Below, one piece after another: positions 8,450 through 19,113 of a stretch of DNA of 38,421 nucleotides. Positions within the stretch are counted from its first letter, which is position 1; each line of letters opens with the position of its first letter. The notes below the pieces were generated by a model. It was not told the DNA's origin. It ran no database searches and was given only the letters and a program-made list of their open reading frames with translations. Both the position numbers and the translations under genes were made by a program. The stretch covers positions 1-38,421 of the forward strand of contig PBOG01000013.1 of the NCBI GenBank assembly GCA_002724245.1, written 5' to 3'. Source of the DNA: Planctomycetaceae bacterium (GTDB taxonomy: Bacteria; Planctomycetota; Planctomycetia; Pirellulales; Pirellulaceae).

Positions 8450-9877
8450 TCAAGCTTCGAGATCATCCAGGTCCTGGAGCGCGGCTTTTTGGATGAGCGT
8501 CCAGGCCCGTTCGACGTGTTCTTGCTGCGTCTGCAGCTGACCGACCGACAGTCGCAACACTAATTCGTCGTGCAAGCGAGTGTGGGTTAGATAGAGTGCG
8601 CCCGAACGTTCTGTTAGATCGAGAATCTGCTGGTTGATCCGTTCACCACCGCGGTGGCGAAAACAAACCAGGTTGAGCGCCCGCGGAGCGGCCAGCTCAA
8701 AATCCGGATTGGATCCGACCCAGTCAGCAAACGCTTCGGCTAATTGAATGTGTCGGCGAATCACGCGCTGGATTCCCTCGACGCCGAAACTGCGGATGAC
8801 GAACCACAATTTCAGCGCCCGAAAGCGGCGGCCGAGAGGAATTTGCCAGTCACGGTAGTCAATGACCTCTCCTGATTCGCTGGCCGTATTTCGCAAATAT
8901 TCAGGCAGAATCGAAAGTGCTTGCGTGAGCGCGTCTCGTCTTCTCACAAAGAAACAATCGCAATCGAAATTGACGAACATCCATTTGTGGGGATTGAAGC
9001 AATAGCTGTCCGCAAATTCCAGGCCCTGGTGGATCATCCGATATTCAGGACAGACTGCCGCAGTCCCGGCCATCGCCGCATCCACATGTAACCAGAGGTG
9101 CTCGCGCTGGGAAATTTCACCGATGGCGGAGAGCGGGTCGACAGCACCACTGGACGTCGTGCCCACTGTGGCCGCCACAAAAAAAGGCACATTTCCAGCC
9201 GCACGATCACGTGCGACCTGCTCTGCCAACTGGTCTGGACGCAATGCGAATTGCGCATCGGTTTCAATCCGGCGCAACTGCTGGCTGCCCAGTCCGGCAA
9301 TCCGCATCGCCTTTTCAATAGAAGAGTGGGCCTGCTGTGAGGTATAAGCGACCAGCGGACAGTAGACGCCGCGACGGTTGGACTCTCCCTGAGTGGCCTG
9401 TTCGCGTGCTGCCAGCAACGCGCATAAACTCGCGCTGGACGCGCTGTCCTGAATGACACCGCCTCCCTGGGATGTGGACTGAAAGTGGTCTGGCAGTGCC
9501 AGCATCTGGGCCACCCAATCCAGCACATGGCTCTCCAGTTCAGTACAAGCCGGACTGGTGGCCCACAACATGCCCTGAACACCCAATCCGGCCGACAACA
9601 ATTCACCGAGAATCGACGGTCCGGAATTGTTACACGGAAAAAAAGCAAAAAAGCTGGGACTTTGCCAATGGGTGATCCCAGGCAACACGATGTCCTCGAC
9701 ATCCCGCATCAAGTCCGCAAACGGTTCACTTTGCTGGGGAGGGTGTTGCGGCAACTGGGAACGGATTTCACCTGGCTGGACACGCGCCAGTACTGGAAAT
9801 TGATCGACGCGACCCAGATAGTCGGCAATCCAATCCACCACCTGATGGCCATGCCGGCGAAACTCCTCGGGTGTCAT
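8450..9877 (-). CDS. PLP-dependent group II amino acid decarboxylase (aromatic-L-amino-acid decarboxylase-like)
   Basis: 475 residues from the ATG at 9877, where the typical MTPEEFRRHGHQVVDWIADY start lies; a longer frame would run into the upstream gene. Fold-type I PLP enzyme. Visible are the substrate-side segment PGITHWQSPSFFAFFP (66-81), the cofactor-stacking His184 in SQQAHSSIEKA, the Asp266 of HVDAAMAG that contacts the pyridine nitrogen, and the Schiff-base Lys298 in FNPHKWM. The family removes the alpha-carboxyl group of aromatic or related L-amino acids; substrate not determined. It starts 31 bp after the stop of the lipoprotein gene upstream on the same strand, so the two are probably co-transcribed. 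Confidence 0.9.
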   Translation of the reverse strand: MTPEEFRRHGHQVVDWIADYLGRVDQFPVLARVQPGEIRSQLPQHPPQQSEPFADLMRDVEDIVLPGITHWQSPSFFAFFPCNNSGPSILGELLSAGLGVQGMLWATSPACTELESHVLDWVAQMLALPDHFQSTSQGGGVIQDSASSASLCALLAAREQATQGESNRRGVYCPLVAYTSQQAHSSIEKAMRIAGLGSQQLRRIETDAQFALRPDQLAEQVARDRAAGNVPFFVAATVGTTSSGAVDPLSAIGEISQREHLWLHVDAAMAGTAAVCPEYRMIHQGLEFADSYCFNPHKWMFVNFDCDCFFVRRRDALTQALSILPEYLRNTASESGEVIDYRDWQIPLGRRFRALKLWFVIRSFGVEGIQRVIRRHIQLAEAFADWVGSNPDFELAAPRALNLVCFRHRGGERINQQILDLTERSGALYLTHTRLHDELVLRLSVGQLQTQQEHVERAWTLIQKAALQDLDDLEA

Positions 9878-9908
9878 CAACGGCTCTCCGTAGACCGGGT
9901 GCTGTGAT

Positions 9909-10718
9909 TTACTGCACGTGTTCCCCACCCATGCGATCAGCCAATCGCTGCAAATGGCCTTGCAGCGCGCGGGGGGAAACCGCTTGCTGACTGCGTAACG
10001 CGCGAGACAAAGGACCCGCCGCGCCAGTGGTTCGCAACCGCGCCAAATAGTCGCAGAGAAGCGTGCGCCGCTGGGGCGTGGTTTCCAGCAGCCAATGTGT
10101 CCATGCCCAGGCTTCGGCATAATCGGTCAAGGACATCTCACTGACAGCCGTCAGTGATTCCAGTCGCTCCAAGTCCGGTTGCCATTGGCGCTGTCGCCGT
10201 TGCCGGTCCAATTCCTGCAGATGCGCAGCGTGGAACCCCTGTTGCCCACGCTTCACTTCGTAGTACTCGGCCAGTCCCTCATCGAGCCAGAGAGGCAAGT
10301 TGGGAACCACTGCATGCAGATATCCGTGCGCCACTTCGTGGCGTAGATCTTCAGCTACGTGCTCGCCCCAATGCGCAAATACCGTCAGCCGCGTGTCGCT
10401 TTCGATGAAGAACGCCCGCCGGTCGGGATAGAAGGGAAAACGGTCCGTAAAGTAATTCCGGTAATCTTCACGGGTGGCAAACAAATAGATGTAGATGCGT
10501 TCATCGGAAATCGGTAATTGCAGCTGGTTGGCAATTTCTTGACGACGTGCCACAAGTTCATCCAGTAGCCGGTGATGCCGCGCGAGTGCGAAATCGCTGT
10601 GGATGACCAACTGTTCCCGAATTAGCCGTTGATCATCGGGTAGCAAATCCTGATGGGAAGGGAGCGCGCAACCACAACAAACCAGCAGCGAACCAACGAT
10701 GCACAGCCTGCGCCACAT
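9909..10718 (-). CDS. Peptidase MA-like (gluzincin) putative lipoprotein
   Basis: 269 residues. A short N-terminal hydrophobic segment ends in CCGC, a marginal lipobox, so it is probably exported and perhaps lipidated at Cys17. The middle holds a zinc-protease motif: HEVAHGYLH (H127-E128-xx-H131) and, 16 residues on, WLDEGLAEYYE with Glu147 as likely third ligand, the HExxH...E pattern of gluzincins. This matches planctomycete DUF1570-type or peptidase MA-like proteins. Protease activity is plausible because all expected metal and catalytic residues are present, but no substrate is known. It is first in a two-gene unit with the decarboxylase and diverges from the gene at 10944. Confidence 0.75.
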   Translation of the reverse strand: MWRRLCIVGSLLVCCGCALPSHQDLLPDDQRLIREQLVIHSDFALARHHRLLDELVARRQEIANQLQLPISDERIYIYLFATREDYRNYFTDRFPFYPDRRAFFIESDTRLTVFAHWGEHVAEDLRHEVAHGYLHAVVPNLPLWLDEGLAEYYEVKRGQQGFHAAHLQELDRQRRQRQWQPDLERLESLTAVSEMSLTDYAEAWAWTHWLLETTPQRRTLLCDYLARLRTTGAAGPLSRALRSQQAVSPRALQGHLQRLADRMGGEHVQ

Positions 10719-10943
10719 AAAAACATTTCTCAGGCAGGGATTCTGGGACAGCGGAAGTATCGAAAAGGCGGGGGATCCTAACAGATCCTGTTTTCGAGGC
10801 GAACGTCAAACCGGCACTTTCAGCGACCCAAACGAGGGCGGCGGGCAGGCCGAACGGTTCGCGATTGCAGGCGAGCGACAGACTGCCTACGATGAGGCCT
10901 GCTGTGAAAACGCCATTTTCCTCAATCGACAGGGATTTATCTG

Positions 10944-12557
10944 ATGAAAAGTTTCACCACGGGAAACTGGCGCTGCTGCGATGTACTGCTGATCACACTG
11001 AACCTGCTGTTGGCCGCAACGACCCTCGCCACCATGTCCGGTTGTGGTGACAGTGCTACTACGCCCGACGCGACGGTGCAGCGATTTGAACCGGCTGACC
11101 CGGATGAACCGGTCGCTGACACAACAACAGCACAACGGCCAACCCCAGCGACCGAACCGGCCCGTCAAACTCCCGTACCGGATGCTGCGCCGCCGCCGCC
11201 CAGTGTGGCTGCCCCACAGATAGCCGACTCAGCTGACCCCCCACCTCGCGCGACAGATCCAGTTGCTGGTGATCCGATCGGTTCACAGCCAACCGTGCAG
11301 CGCCCAGCGCCTCCCCAACCCAACACAGACGAAGCCAGTGTCGCGCAGGCGGAAACACTCTTGAAGGCAGCTGGTGCGTTTTATGCAAAAGCCGAATCCC
11401 TCCAGGTTGACTCGGAACTGGCGCTGCAACAGGAGGTTGGAGGTAACGCACAGAAAATAGCGCAAGAGCGAAAATTCGCACTTCAGAAACCCAATAAATG
11501 GATTATTGCTACGGAGGGTGGACCCAGCTCAATCGACATGATCTCTGACGGCAAGACCTTGGTGCAGTTCAATCGGCAGCAAAACAGCTATCTGGAAATG
11601 GACGCGCCGGAAAATCTCAATGCACTACTGGGTGCATCATCGCAAGGTCCGCCGGCCTCACAACTGCTTTCGCAGGCCGGCATGTTCTTCGGAAAGCTGA
11701 TTGGTGAAGACCCGTACCAGGCACTGCGAGAACACGCCACCCAGGTCGGCTACCTCGGCGAGGAAGACATCGCTGGGAAGAAAGCGCATCGCGTGGTTGT
11801 TTCTTCCAAGATTTTTCGTTCGGATTTCTGGATCAGTGCGGGACCAGAACCGCTTATCTTGAGAGTCGATTCTGACCTGTCACCGGCGATCAAAACACTG
11901 ATTCCTCCGGGGGCCAATCAAGGCGATGTGCGGATGACCGTCTCGGAATCCTTCCACAACTGGCGGGGCAATCAAGAAATTCCCGCCGAGACTTTCGCAT
12001 TTAACCCGCCACCGGGCGCCCAAAAAATCGATCCTGGGGCACTGGGAGGCGCCCCACCAGACGCAGGGCCCAAAGTTGGCCAGGACGCACCCGAGATTCA
12101 AGGTGCAGACCTCGATGGTGCTCCCTTCAAGTTGTCTGATTATCGAGGGAAGGTCGTGATGCTGGCCTTCTGGGGTGACTGGTGAGGCGCCTGCAAACGG
12201 ATGATTCCACACGAGCGGTCGCTCGTGCAAAAGCTACAAGGCCGCCCTTTTGCGTTTATCGGGGTGAATAGCGATCCCAAAGAAACAGCGCTCGCGTCCG
12301 TCGAACGCAACAAAATCAACTGGCGTTCGTTCTGGGATGGTGGTTCGCCAACCGGACCGATCGCAACCGCCTACCAGGTTCAGTACTGGCCGGCCATCTA
12401 TTTAATTGATGGTGACGGAGTCATCCAGCACAAGAATCTGCGCGGCGGCGAATTGGACCAGGCACTGGAAGATATGATTGCCGAACTGGAAACGGCAACT
12501 CCAAAGACAGAGACACCGCCCGCCACGGAAGAGCCCGACGAAAAACCAGCACCCTGA
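10944..12557 (+). CDS. Candidate selenoprotein: LolA-like plus TlpA/thioredoxin lipoprotein with in-frame TGA (Sec)
   Basis: 537 residues if the TGA at 12183-12185 is read as selenocysteine (residue 414). Order of parts: lipoprotein signal with MSGC (Cys34); Pro/Ala/Thr-rich linker (about 35-132); a DUF2092/LolA-like lipid-carrier-type domain (about 133-365, with FALQKPNKW and WISAGPEPLILRVDSD); and a TlpA/redoxin thioredoxin fold (about 380-520). The active site reads FWGDW-U-GACKRM, so Sec414 replaces the first Cys of WCxxC and Cys417 is the resolving Cys. The fold continues in frame with FAFIGVNSD and the cis-Pro loop QYWPAIYLID (Pro483). Reading TGA as stop would remove everything after the active-site Trp; the downstream ATG at 12201 has no Shine-Dalgarno and begins inside a helix. 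The alternative is a Cys-to-stop mutation or a sequencing error. Expected on the periplasmic side of a membrane as a thiol (selenol) oxidoreductase. Confidence 0.8.
12183..12185 (+). other. In-frame TGA codon proposed to encode selenocysteine
   Basis: The codon lies between TGG (Trp) and GGC GCC TGC (Gly-Ala-Cys), exactly at the nucleophilic position of a thioredoxin WCxxC motif. One base separates it from TGC or TGT. The frame is the same before and after, and no other stop interrupts it up to TGA at 12557. Confidence 0.75.
12210..12227 (+). promoter_or_regulatory. Candidate bacterial SECIS stem-loop
   Basis: CACGAGC (12210-12216) pairs perfectly with GCTCGTG (12221-12227), a 7-bp stem capped by the tetraloop GGTC (12217-12220). 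The first loop base is 31 nt after the TGA, inside the range usual for bacterial SECIS elements, and a G is at the first loop position as expected. The loop resembles the GGUC apex of the E. coli fdhF element; the bulged U of fdhF is not present. The element lies within coding sequence, as it must in bacteria. Confidence 0.65.
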
Positions 12558-12649
12558 GTGCACCGCTGCGCTGCCGCGCCATCCGGGTCGTGGTCCGCGC
12601 GCTAGCGAAGTCGACTGCGGTTGCTTGGCGCTGAGGATGGAAAGCGCTG

Positions 12650-13480
12650 TCAACGCGAATCTAGTGGTATTCCCAAGCCCTGCAAGTAGGCCCTGCTGGA
12701 CTCCAGGGCCGCCCAGACCTGCGCGCCGGGCGCAATCTCGAACAATCCAGGACAATCGAAACCCTGCTGGACAATAGACTCTCCCAGTGCCTGCCAATCC
12801 AGCTCGCCCGATGCCATCCGATCGAGAACCTGGCCTCCCTGTCTTTGCTTGAAATGGATCATTGACACTGTTTGTGGATCGAGTGAGCCCGTCACCTCCA
12901 GTGGATCAATCAGGTCACCGGGAAATAGAAGATTGCAGGGATCAAAGCAGAGCTGCAGGCAATCTGCCGCGGTTCCCAACTGCGCGCGAGCCGCTGTAAA
13001 GACATCAAGAAATGGAACCCATGGCTGGAGCGAGTGCTCCACCGAGAGACGACCGCCTCGATCGCTCAATGCGCCTGCCAGGCGGACCAGATTTGCAGCC
13101 ACTTGCGAGGTACTTGCGGCGGCAAAATCGGCCGCTGTCGTATGAAGATCCACCAACCGGAGGTGCGGACCCGCAGTGCCGGTGACAGCACCTGCCGCCT
13201 GGCAGGCGGCCAGAAACAGTGGATCATCTGGACATAAATCGGCGCTCAGAAAACCGATCGAGATCGCCACATTGAATCGAACTTCAGGAAAGCGGGCTGC
13301 GAGTCGTGCCAGCGGCGCTGAGTCCGGTATCTGCTGCGCATCTTCGCACGCCCCGAGACTCCCCTGCCTCAGCTCGACCGCCTCAAATCCACTCTCTACC
13401 GCCCGCGCAATCAGCGACTCGAGTGATTCGTTCCGGGTCAACTGTGTCGCCCAGCAATTACTTACCAATCCGCAAATCAT
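12650..13480 (-). CDS. Sugar phosphate isomerase/epimerase-like TIM-barrel protein
   Basis: 276 residues from ATG 13480, preferred over an upstream in-frame start that would nearly reach the stop of the neighbouring kinase gene. The pattern is that of the xylose-isomerase-like TIM barrel (AP endonuclease family 2): GFEAVELRQGSLG, RFNVAISIGF, LRLVDLHTT, GGRLSVEHSLQ, CLQLCFDPCNLL and SMIHFKQRQGG lie on successive strands, with Glu, Asp and His residues at the usual metal-site positions. Substrate unknown. It follows the PfkB kinase gene by about 49 bp on the same strand, suggesting a shared transcript for sugar use. Confidence 0.75.
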   Translation of the reverse strand: MICGLVSNCWATQLTRNESLESLIARAVESGFEAVELRQGSLGACEDAQQIPDSAPLARLAARFPEVRFNVAISIGFLSADLCPDDPLFLAACQAAGAVTGTAGPHLRLVDLHTTAADFAAASTSQVAANLVRLAGALSDRGGRLSVEHSLQPWVPFLDVFTAARAQLGTAADCLQLCFDPCNLLFPGDLIDPLEVTGSLDPQTVSMIHFKQRQGGQVLDRMASGELDWQALGESIVQQGFDCPGLFEIAPGAQVWAALESSRAYLQGLGIPLDSR

Positions 13481-13529
13481 AGAACCTGCCCCAATGCTGC
13501 GGCGATGACGATCATGGGATACCGTGCAC

Positions 13530-14474
13530 TTATTGCTCGCGATCGAAAGTATCACCGGCCCTTAGGAAGACTTCGGCCACGTGTTCCGGCAACAGCGGTG
13601 CGCCACCTGATTGTGTACAAACATACGCTGCCAGTTGACACGCGTAGCGGTTGATCTCGTCTAGCGGGTCGCCACGCAGCAAGCCCATCACCAGAGCCGC
13701 CGTGTACATGTCGCCGGCACCGACCGTATCCTCAACCGGCACGGGGGCCGGACGGTAGTCGCTCAGTTCCTCTGCCGCTACCAGCACAGCCCCATCGGGA
13801 CCGCGCGTCAATGCCACACAATGCAAAGAGAACAAATCTCGCAAGCGGTGTAACACTTCGATCATTTCACCCGACAACTGATACCGCCGTACCAGCGCTT
13901 TCAGTTCTTCCGTATTCAATTTAAGCACGTTCGCCCGGTTCAGTGATTCGCGCAGCGTTGCGTCATTGTAATAGGGTGGACGCAAATTGAGATCCAACAC
14001 CCGCAGTGCGCGCTCGGCGGTGGCATCCAGGAAACGGTGAATCGTGCGCTGGGCAACGCTCTGACGCTGCCCAAGCGTCCCGAAACACACCGCTGCCACA
14101 CGGGGTGCCATTTGCATTAATGCTTCCGTGCTCTCGAGATGGTCCCAGGCTTCTTCTTCTCCAAACGCATAGTGAGCGACACCCTCTTTATCCAGCGTTA
14201 CCTGAACCTGCCCCGTGGCGAACCGATCGCTCTGCCCGACAAAACGAGTTGCTAGGCCCGGACGTTGAAGTACCTCGCAGGCCTGCTGGCCGAGCGGATC
14301 GTCACCGACGCGACTAACCAGGTAAACTTCCGCTCCCAGAGCCGCGGCATGACAGGCGAAGTTCGCCGGAGCACCACCAAAGCGCCGACCGCTGGGCAAC
14401 AGATCCCAGAGTATCTCCCCGAGACTGGCGATAATCGGCCGCGCCGAACCGGTAATGAACGCCTGGCTGCTCAA
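13530..14474 (-). CDS. PfkB family carbohydrate kinase (fructokinase-like)
   Basis: 314 residues. The ribokinase/PfkB fold is shown by the N-terminal FGGAPANFACHAAALGAEV with the sugar-binding GG/N segment, RVGDDPLG, the central VLDLNLRPPYY, and the C-terminal signature DTVGAGDMYTAALV (249-255 for DTVGAGD), in which Asp255 is the catalytic base. The enzyme phosphorylates a sugar with ATP in the cytoplasm; a fructokinase role is the commonest for this pattern but is inferred. The start is a TTG at 14474: no ATG or GTG lies between the upstream in-frame stop and the conserved region. It sits between the DUF1501 gene and the isomerase-like gene on the same strand. Confidence 0.9.
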   Translation of the reverse strand: MSSQAFITGSARPIIASLGEILWDLLPSGRRFGGAPANFACHAAALGAEVYLVSRVGDDPLGQQACEVLQRPGLATRFVGQSDRFATGQVQVTLDKEGVAHYAFGEEEAWDHLESTEALMQMAPRVAAVCFGTLGQRQSVAQRTIHRFLDATAERALRVLDLNLRPPYYNDATLRESLNRANVLKLNTEELKALVRRYQLSGEMIEVLHRLRDLFSLHCVALTRGPDGAVLVAAEELSDYRPAPVPVEDTVGAGDMYTAALVMGLLRGDPLDEINRYACQLAAYVCTQSGGAPLLPEHVAEVFLRAGDTFDREQ

Positions 14475-14534
14475 TCCCTTTACCTGTCGCCATCCCTCGT
14501 CGTCACCGAGGTACCTGACTTTTCCTGGGGTCCG

Positions 14535-16016
14535 TTATCCAACCCGTGTTAACCCGGGTATCGACCGACCATGGTAAATGTGATGGGGACGGTCGACTTC
14601 GTCATACCAGGCCGCTGTAGGTGGAATCCCCAGGCATTCATAAATGGTTGCTGCCATATTTTCGGGCTTTTGCGGACTGTCCGCCGGATAGGCCGCAATC
14701 TTGTCACTGGCACCAATCACGTTACCCCCCTGTACGCCACCCCCAGCAAAAAAGAGGGTCTGCACTGCGCCCCAATGGTCGCGCCCAGGCTGGTGGTACG
14801 AATCAGCCAGCAACGAAAGCTTGGGGGTTCTGCCGAATTCACCACCCATCACAATCAATGTTTCGTCGAGGAGCCCCTTGGAGTCCAGGTCGTCCAGGAG
14901 TGCTGACAGCGCGCGATCTGTTGGCGGCAGTAGTTTTTCACGCAACCTCCAGAACGCCTCTCCGTGCGTGTCCCACCCCTCATTATTTCCCAGGTTGACT
15001 TGAATCAGATTGACGCCTGATTCGACCAGTCGTGAGGCCATCAGCAAAGACCAGCCAAAACTGTTGCGCCCATAGCGATCCTGGGTTTGATCATCGACCT
15101 TTGTCACATCAATAGCCCGCCGCACGGCACCGCTACTGAGCAATGAAATCGCCGATTGCCGCTGACGATCGTAACCGCTGACCTGCGCCGAGTCTTCCAA
15201 AGCGCGTCGCTGCCCGTCGATCGTCTGCAACAGCTGAAGGCGCCCCTCAAACCGTCCCGCCGCCATACTTGCCGGCAACTTCAGATTCGGCGCCTGAAAG
15301 ACCGTGGGTGTTACGCTCTTCGGCTTTTGTTTGGGCAGCTGGTAGAATGTGTACTCGGGATACGCGCCTCTCCAAAAGGGATCGCCGTACGCGGTCGCTT
15401 CGACGAAAAACGGATCACGGTGGCGACCCATCTGGCCACCATAGGCACCTGGTATGACACCTCCGCCCCAATGAATGAGCCGCTCCGGCAATACCACAGC
15501 AGGTGGCAGATTGTGGTTTCGTGCGGGCAATGCGTCACCTACGACCGAAGCGATCGAGGGCCAATCGCTGGGCCGCGGTTTTCGATCCCCTTGAAAGCCG
15601 GCTGAACGGACCGATCGACCCGTCAACATGAAATAGTGGCCCAGGGTGTGCCCGTTCGTGGGATGCGTTAGGGAACGAACTAGCGCCCAATGCTGGCTGC
15701 GCTGCGCCAGCATTGGCAGGTGCTCACAAATTTCGATTCCCGGAGTCTGAGTCGCGATCGGTTTGAATTCGCCCCGTACATCATCAGGAGCGTCTGGCTT
15801 CAAGTCGAAACTGTCCTGCTGAGCCAGCCCACCGGAAAGAAAGATGTAAATGCACGATCGAGCGGTGCCCCCGGTCGTTACGCCGCCCCCAGCCACGCGC
15901 GGTGCTGCCCGGAGGCCTTCCAGATGATTGAGCCCCATTCCCAGCATTCCCACAGCGCCAGCTTGGACCGCCGTGCGTCGAGAGAAACCGGGATGGTTCC
16001 AGCGCTGTCCGTTCAT
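14535..16016 (-). CDS. DUF1501 domain protein with Tat-type leader (sulfatase-like fold)
   Basis: 493 residues. The N-terminus has a twin-arginine-type leader (FSRRTAVQAGAVGMLGMG), so export by Tat is expected. The body is DUF1501, a family greatly expanded in planctomycetes and related to the alkaline phosphatase/sulfatase fold: SCIYIFLSGGLAQQDSFDLKP near the start, LVRSLTHPTNGHTLGHYFMLTG, NLIQVNLGNNEGWDTHGE, and TLIVMGGEFGRTPKL toward the end. The typical N-terminal GGPSQ-like segment reads GGLAQQDSFD here. Biochemical function is not established for the family. The 135 bp between it and gyrB (16017-16151) hold a short inverted repeat, ATACTG-G-CAGTAT, and no gene. Confidence 0.9.
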   Translation of the reverse strand: MNGQRWNHPGFSRRTAVQAGAVGMLGMGLNHLEGLRAAPRVAGGGVTTGGTARSCIYIFLSGGLAQQDSFDLKPDAPDDVRGEFKPIATQTPGIEICEHLPMLAQRSQHWALVRSLTHPTNGHTLGHYFMLTGRSVRSAGFQGDRKPRPSDWPSIASVVGDALPARNHNLPPAVVLPERLIHWGGGVIPGAYGGQMGRHRDPFFVEATAYGDPFWRGAYPEYTFYQLPKQKPKSVTPTVFQAPNLKLPASMAAGRFEGRLQLLQTIDGQRRALEDSAQVSGYDRQRQSAISLLSSGAVRRAIDVTKVDDQTQDRYGRNSFGWSLLMASRLVESGVNLIQVNLGNNEGWDTHGEAFWRLREKLLPPTDRALSALLDDLDSKGLLDETLIVMGGEFGRTPKLSLLADSYHQPGRDHWGAVQTLFFAGGGVQGGNVIGASDKIAAYPADSPQKPENMAATIYECLGIPPTAAWYDEVDRPHHIYHGRSIPGLTRVG

Positions 16017-16151
16017 GCGTCACTCTCCGAAGAAGGGGCTACATACTGGCAGTATACCGTCCTTTCGACCAGAAAGCGGGGCCTCTTTACCCAAACAACG
16101 GCCTGCCTGCGACCCGCACCAGAATTCCCCAAATCCCTGCTGCGTCGGAAG

Positions 16152-18701
<2,550 letters not shown>

Positions 18702-18717
18702 CTACAGTTCCCAGCTA

Positions 18718-19113
18718 CTATGTATCTACCTTCTCGATTTCGCCGACGCGAAACTTCAAATTCTTGAATTCCAGACCTTGTTCATTTTCCGCCAGTTGCT
18801 GCAAAAGTTGCCGCTTACGGAAGGTCAACTCCTGCAAAACAGTTGAATTCCTCACCAAGACTTCCAACACACCCCGACGCAATACCCCCGGACGACTATC
18901 CTCAGCCCACTGCGGCCCGACCACCGATCGCCAGAAACTCTGCAATTCTGCCACCGCCTGAATCTGGGCATAGCCACGCCGTGACAAATGCCGACTCAGG
19001 ACCTCACGCACGTGCCGCGGCACGCGAAAACCCATTCGGCGAAGCTCGATTTCCTGACCAAGATTTTCCACATCTTGAGACTGTTGCGCTGTCAATTTTG
19101 CTCGCCGGGGCAC
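18718..19113 (-). CDS. DciA-like (DUF721) protein
   Basis: 131 residues. Start is a GTG at 19113 whose first base is the last base of the dnaN stop (TAGTG), a one-base overlap that implies translational coupling. The core QAVAELQSFWRSVVGPQWAEDSRPGVLRRGVLEVLVRNSTVLQELTFRKRQLLQQL is the DUF721 pattern (VVGxxWA...SRPxxLRxGxLxVxVxNSxxLQEL). DciA proteins interact with the replicative helicase DnaB and assist its loading in bacteria without DnaC or DnaI. Its place between dnaN and gyrB, where recF often lies, supports a replication role. A longer-than-minimal N-terminal helical region precedes the core. Confidence 0.85.
   Translation of the reverse strand: MPRRAKLTAQQSQDVENLGQEIELRRMGFRVPRHVREVLSRHLSRRGYAQIQAVAELQSFWRSVVGPQWAEDSRPGVLRRGVLEVLVRNSTVLQELTFRKRQLLQQLAENEQGLEFKNLKFRVGEIEKVDT

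Noticed and set aside
8450-10120. A longer decarboxylase reading back to 10120
   Set aside because: It would overlap the metalloprotease-like gene by over 200 bp, and the typical decarboxylase N-terminus begins at the ATG at 9877.
12201-12557. A separate small gene starting at ATG 12201
   Set aside because: It has no Shine-Dalgarno, begins just after the CxxC-type motif in the middle of a thioredoxin fold, and continues the frame of the gene before it. It is better read as the C-terminal part of the selenoprotein candidate.
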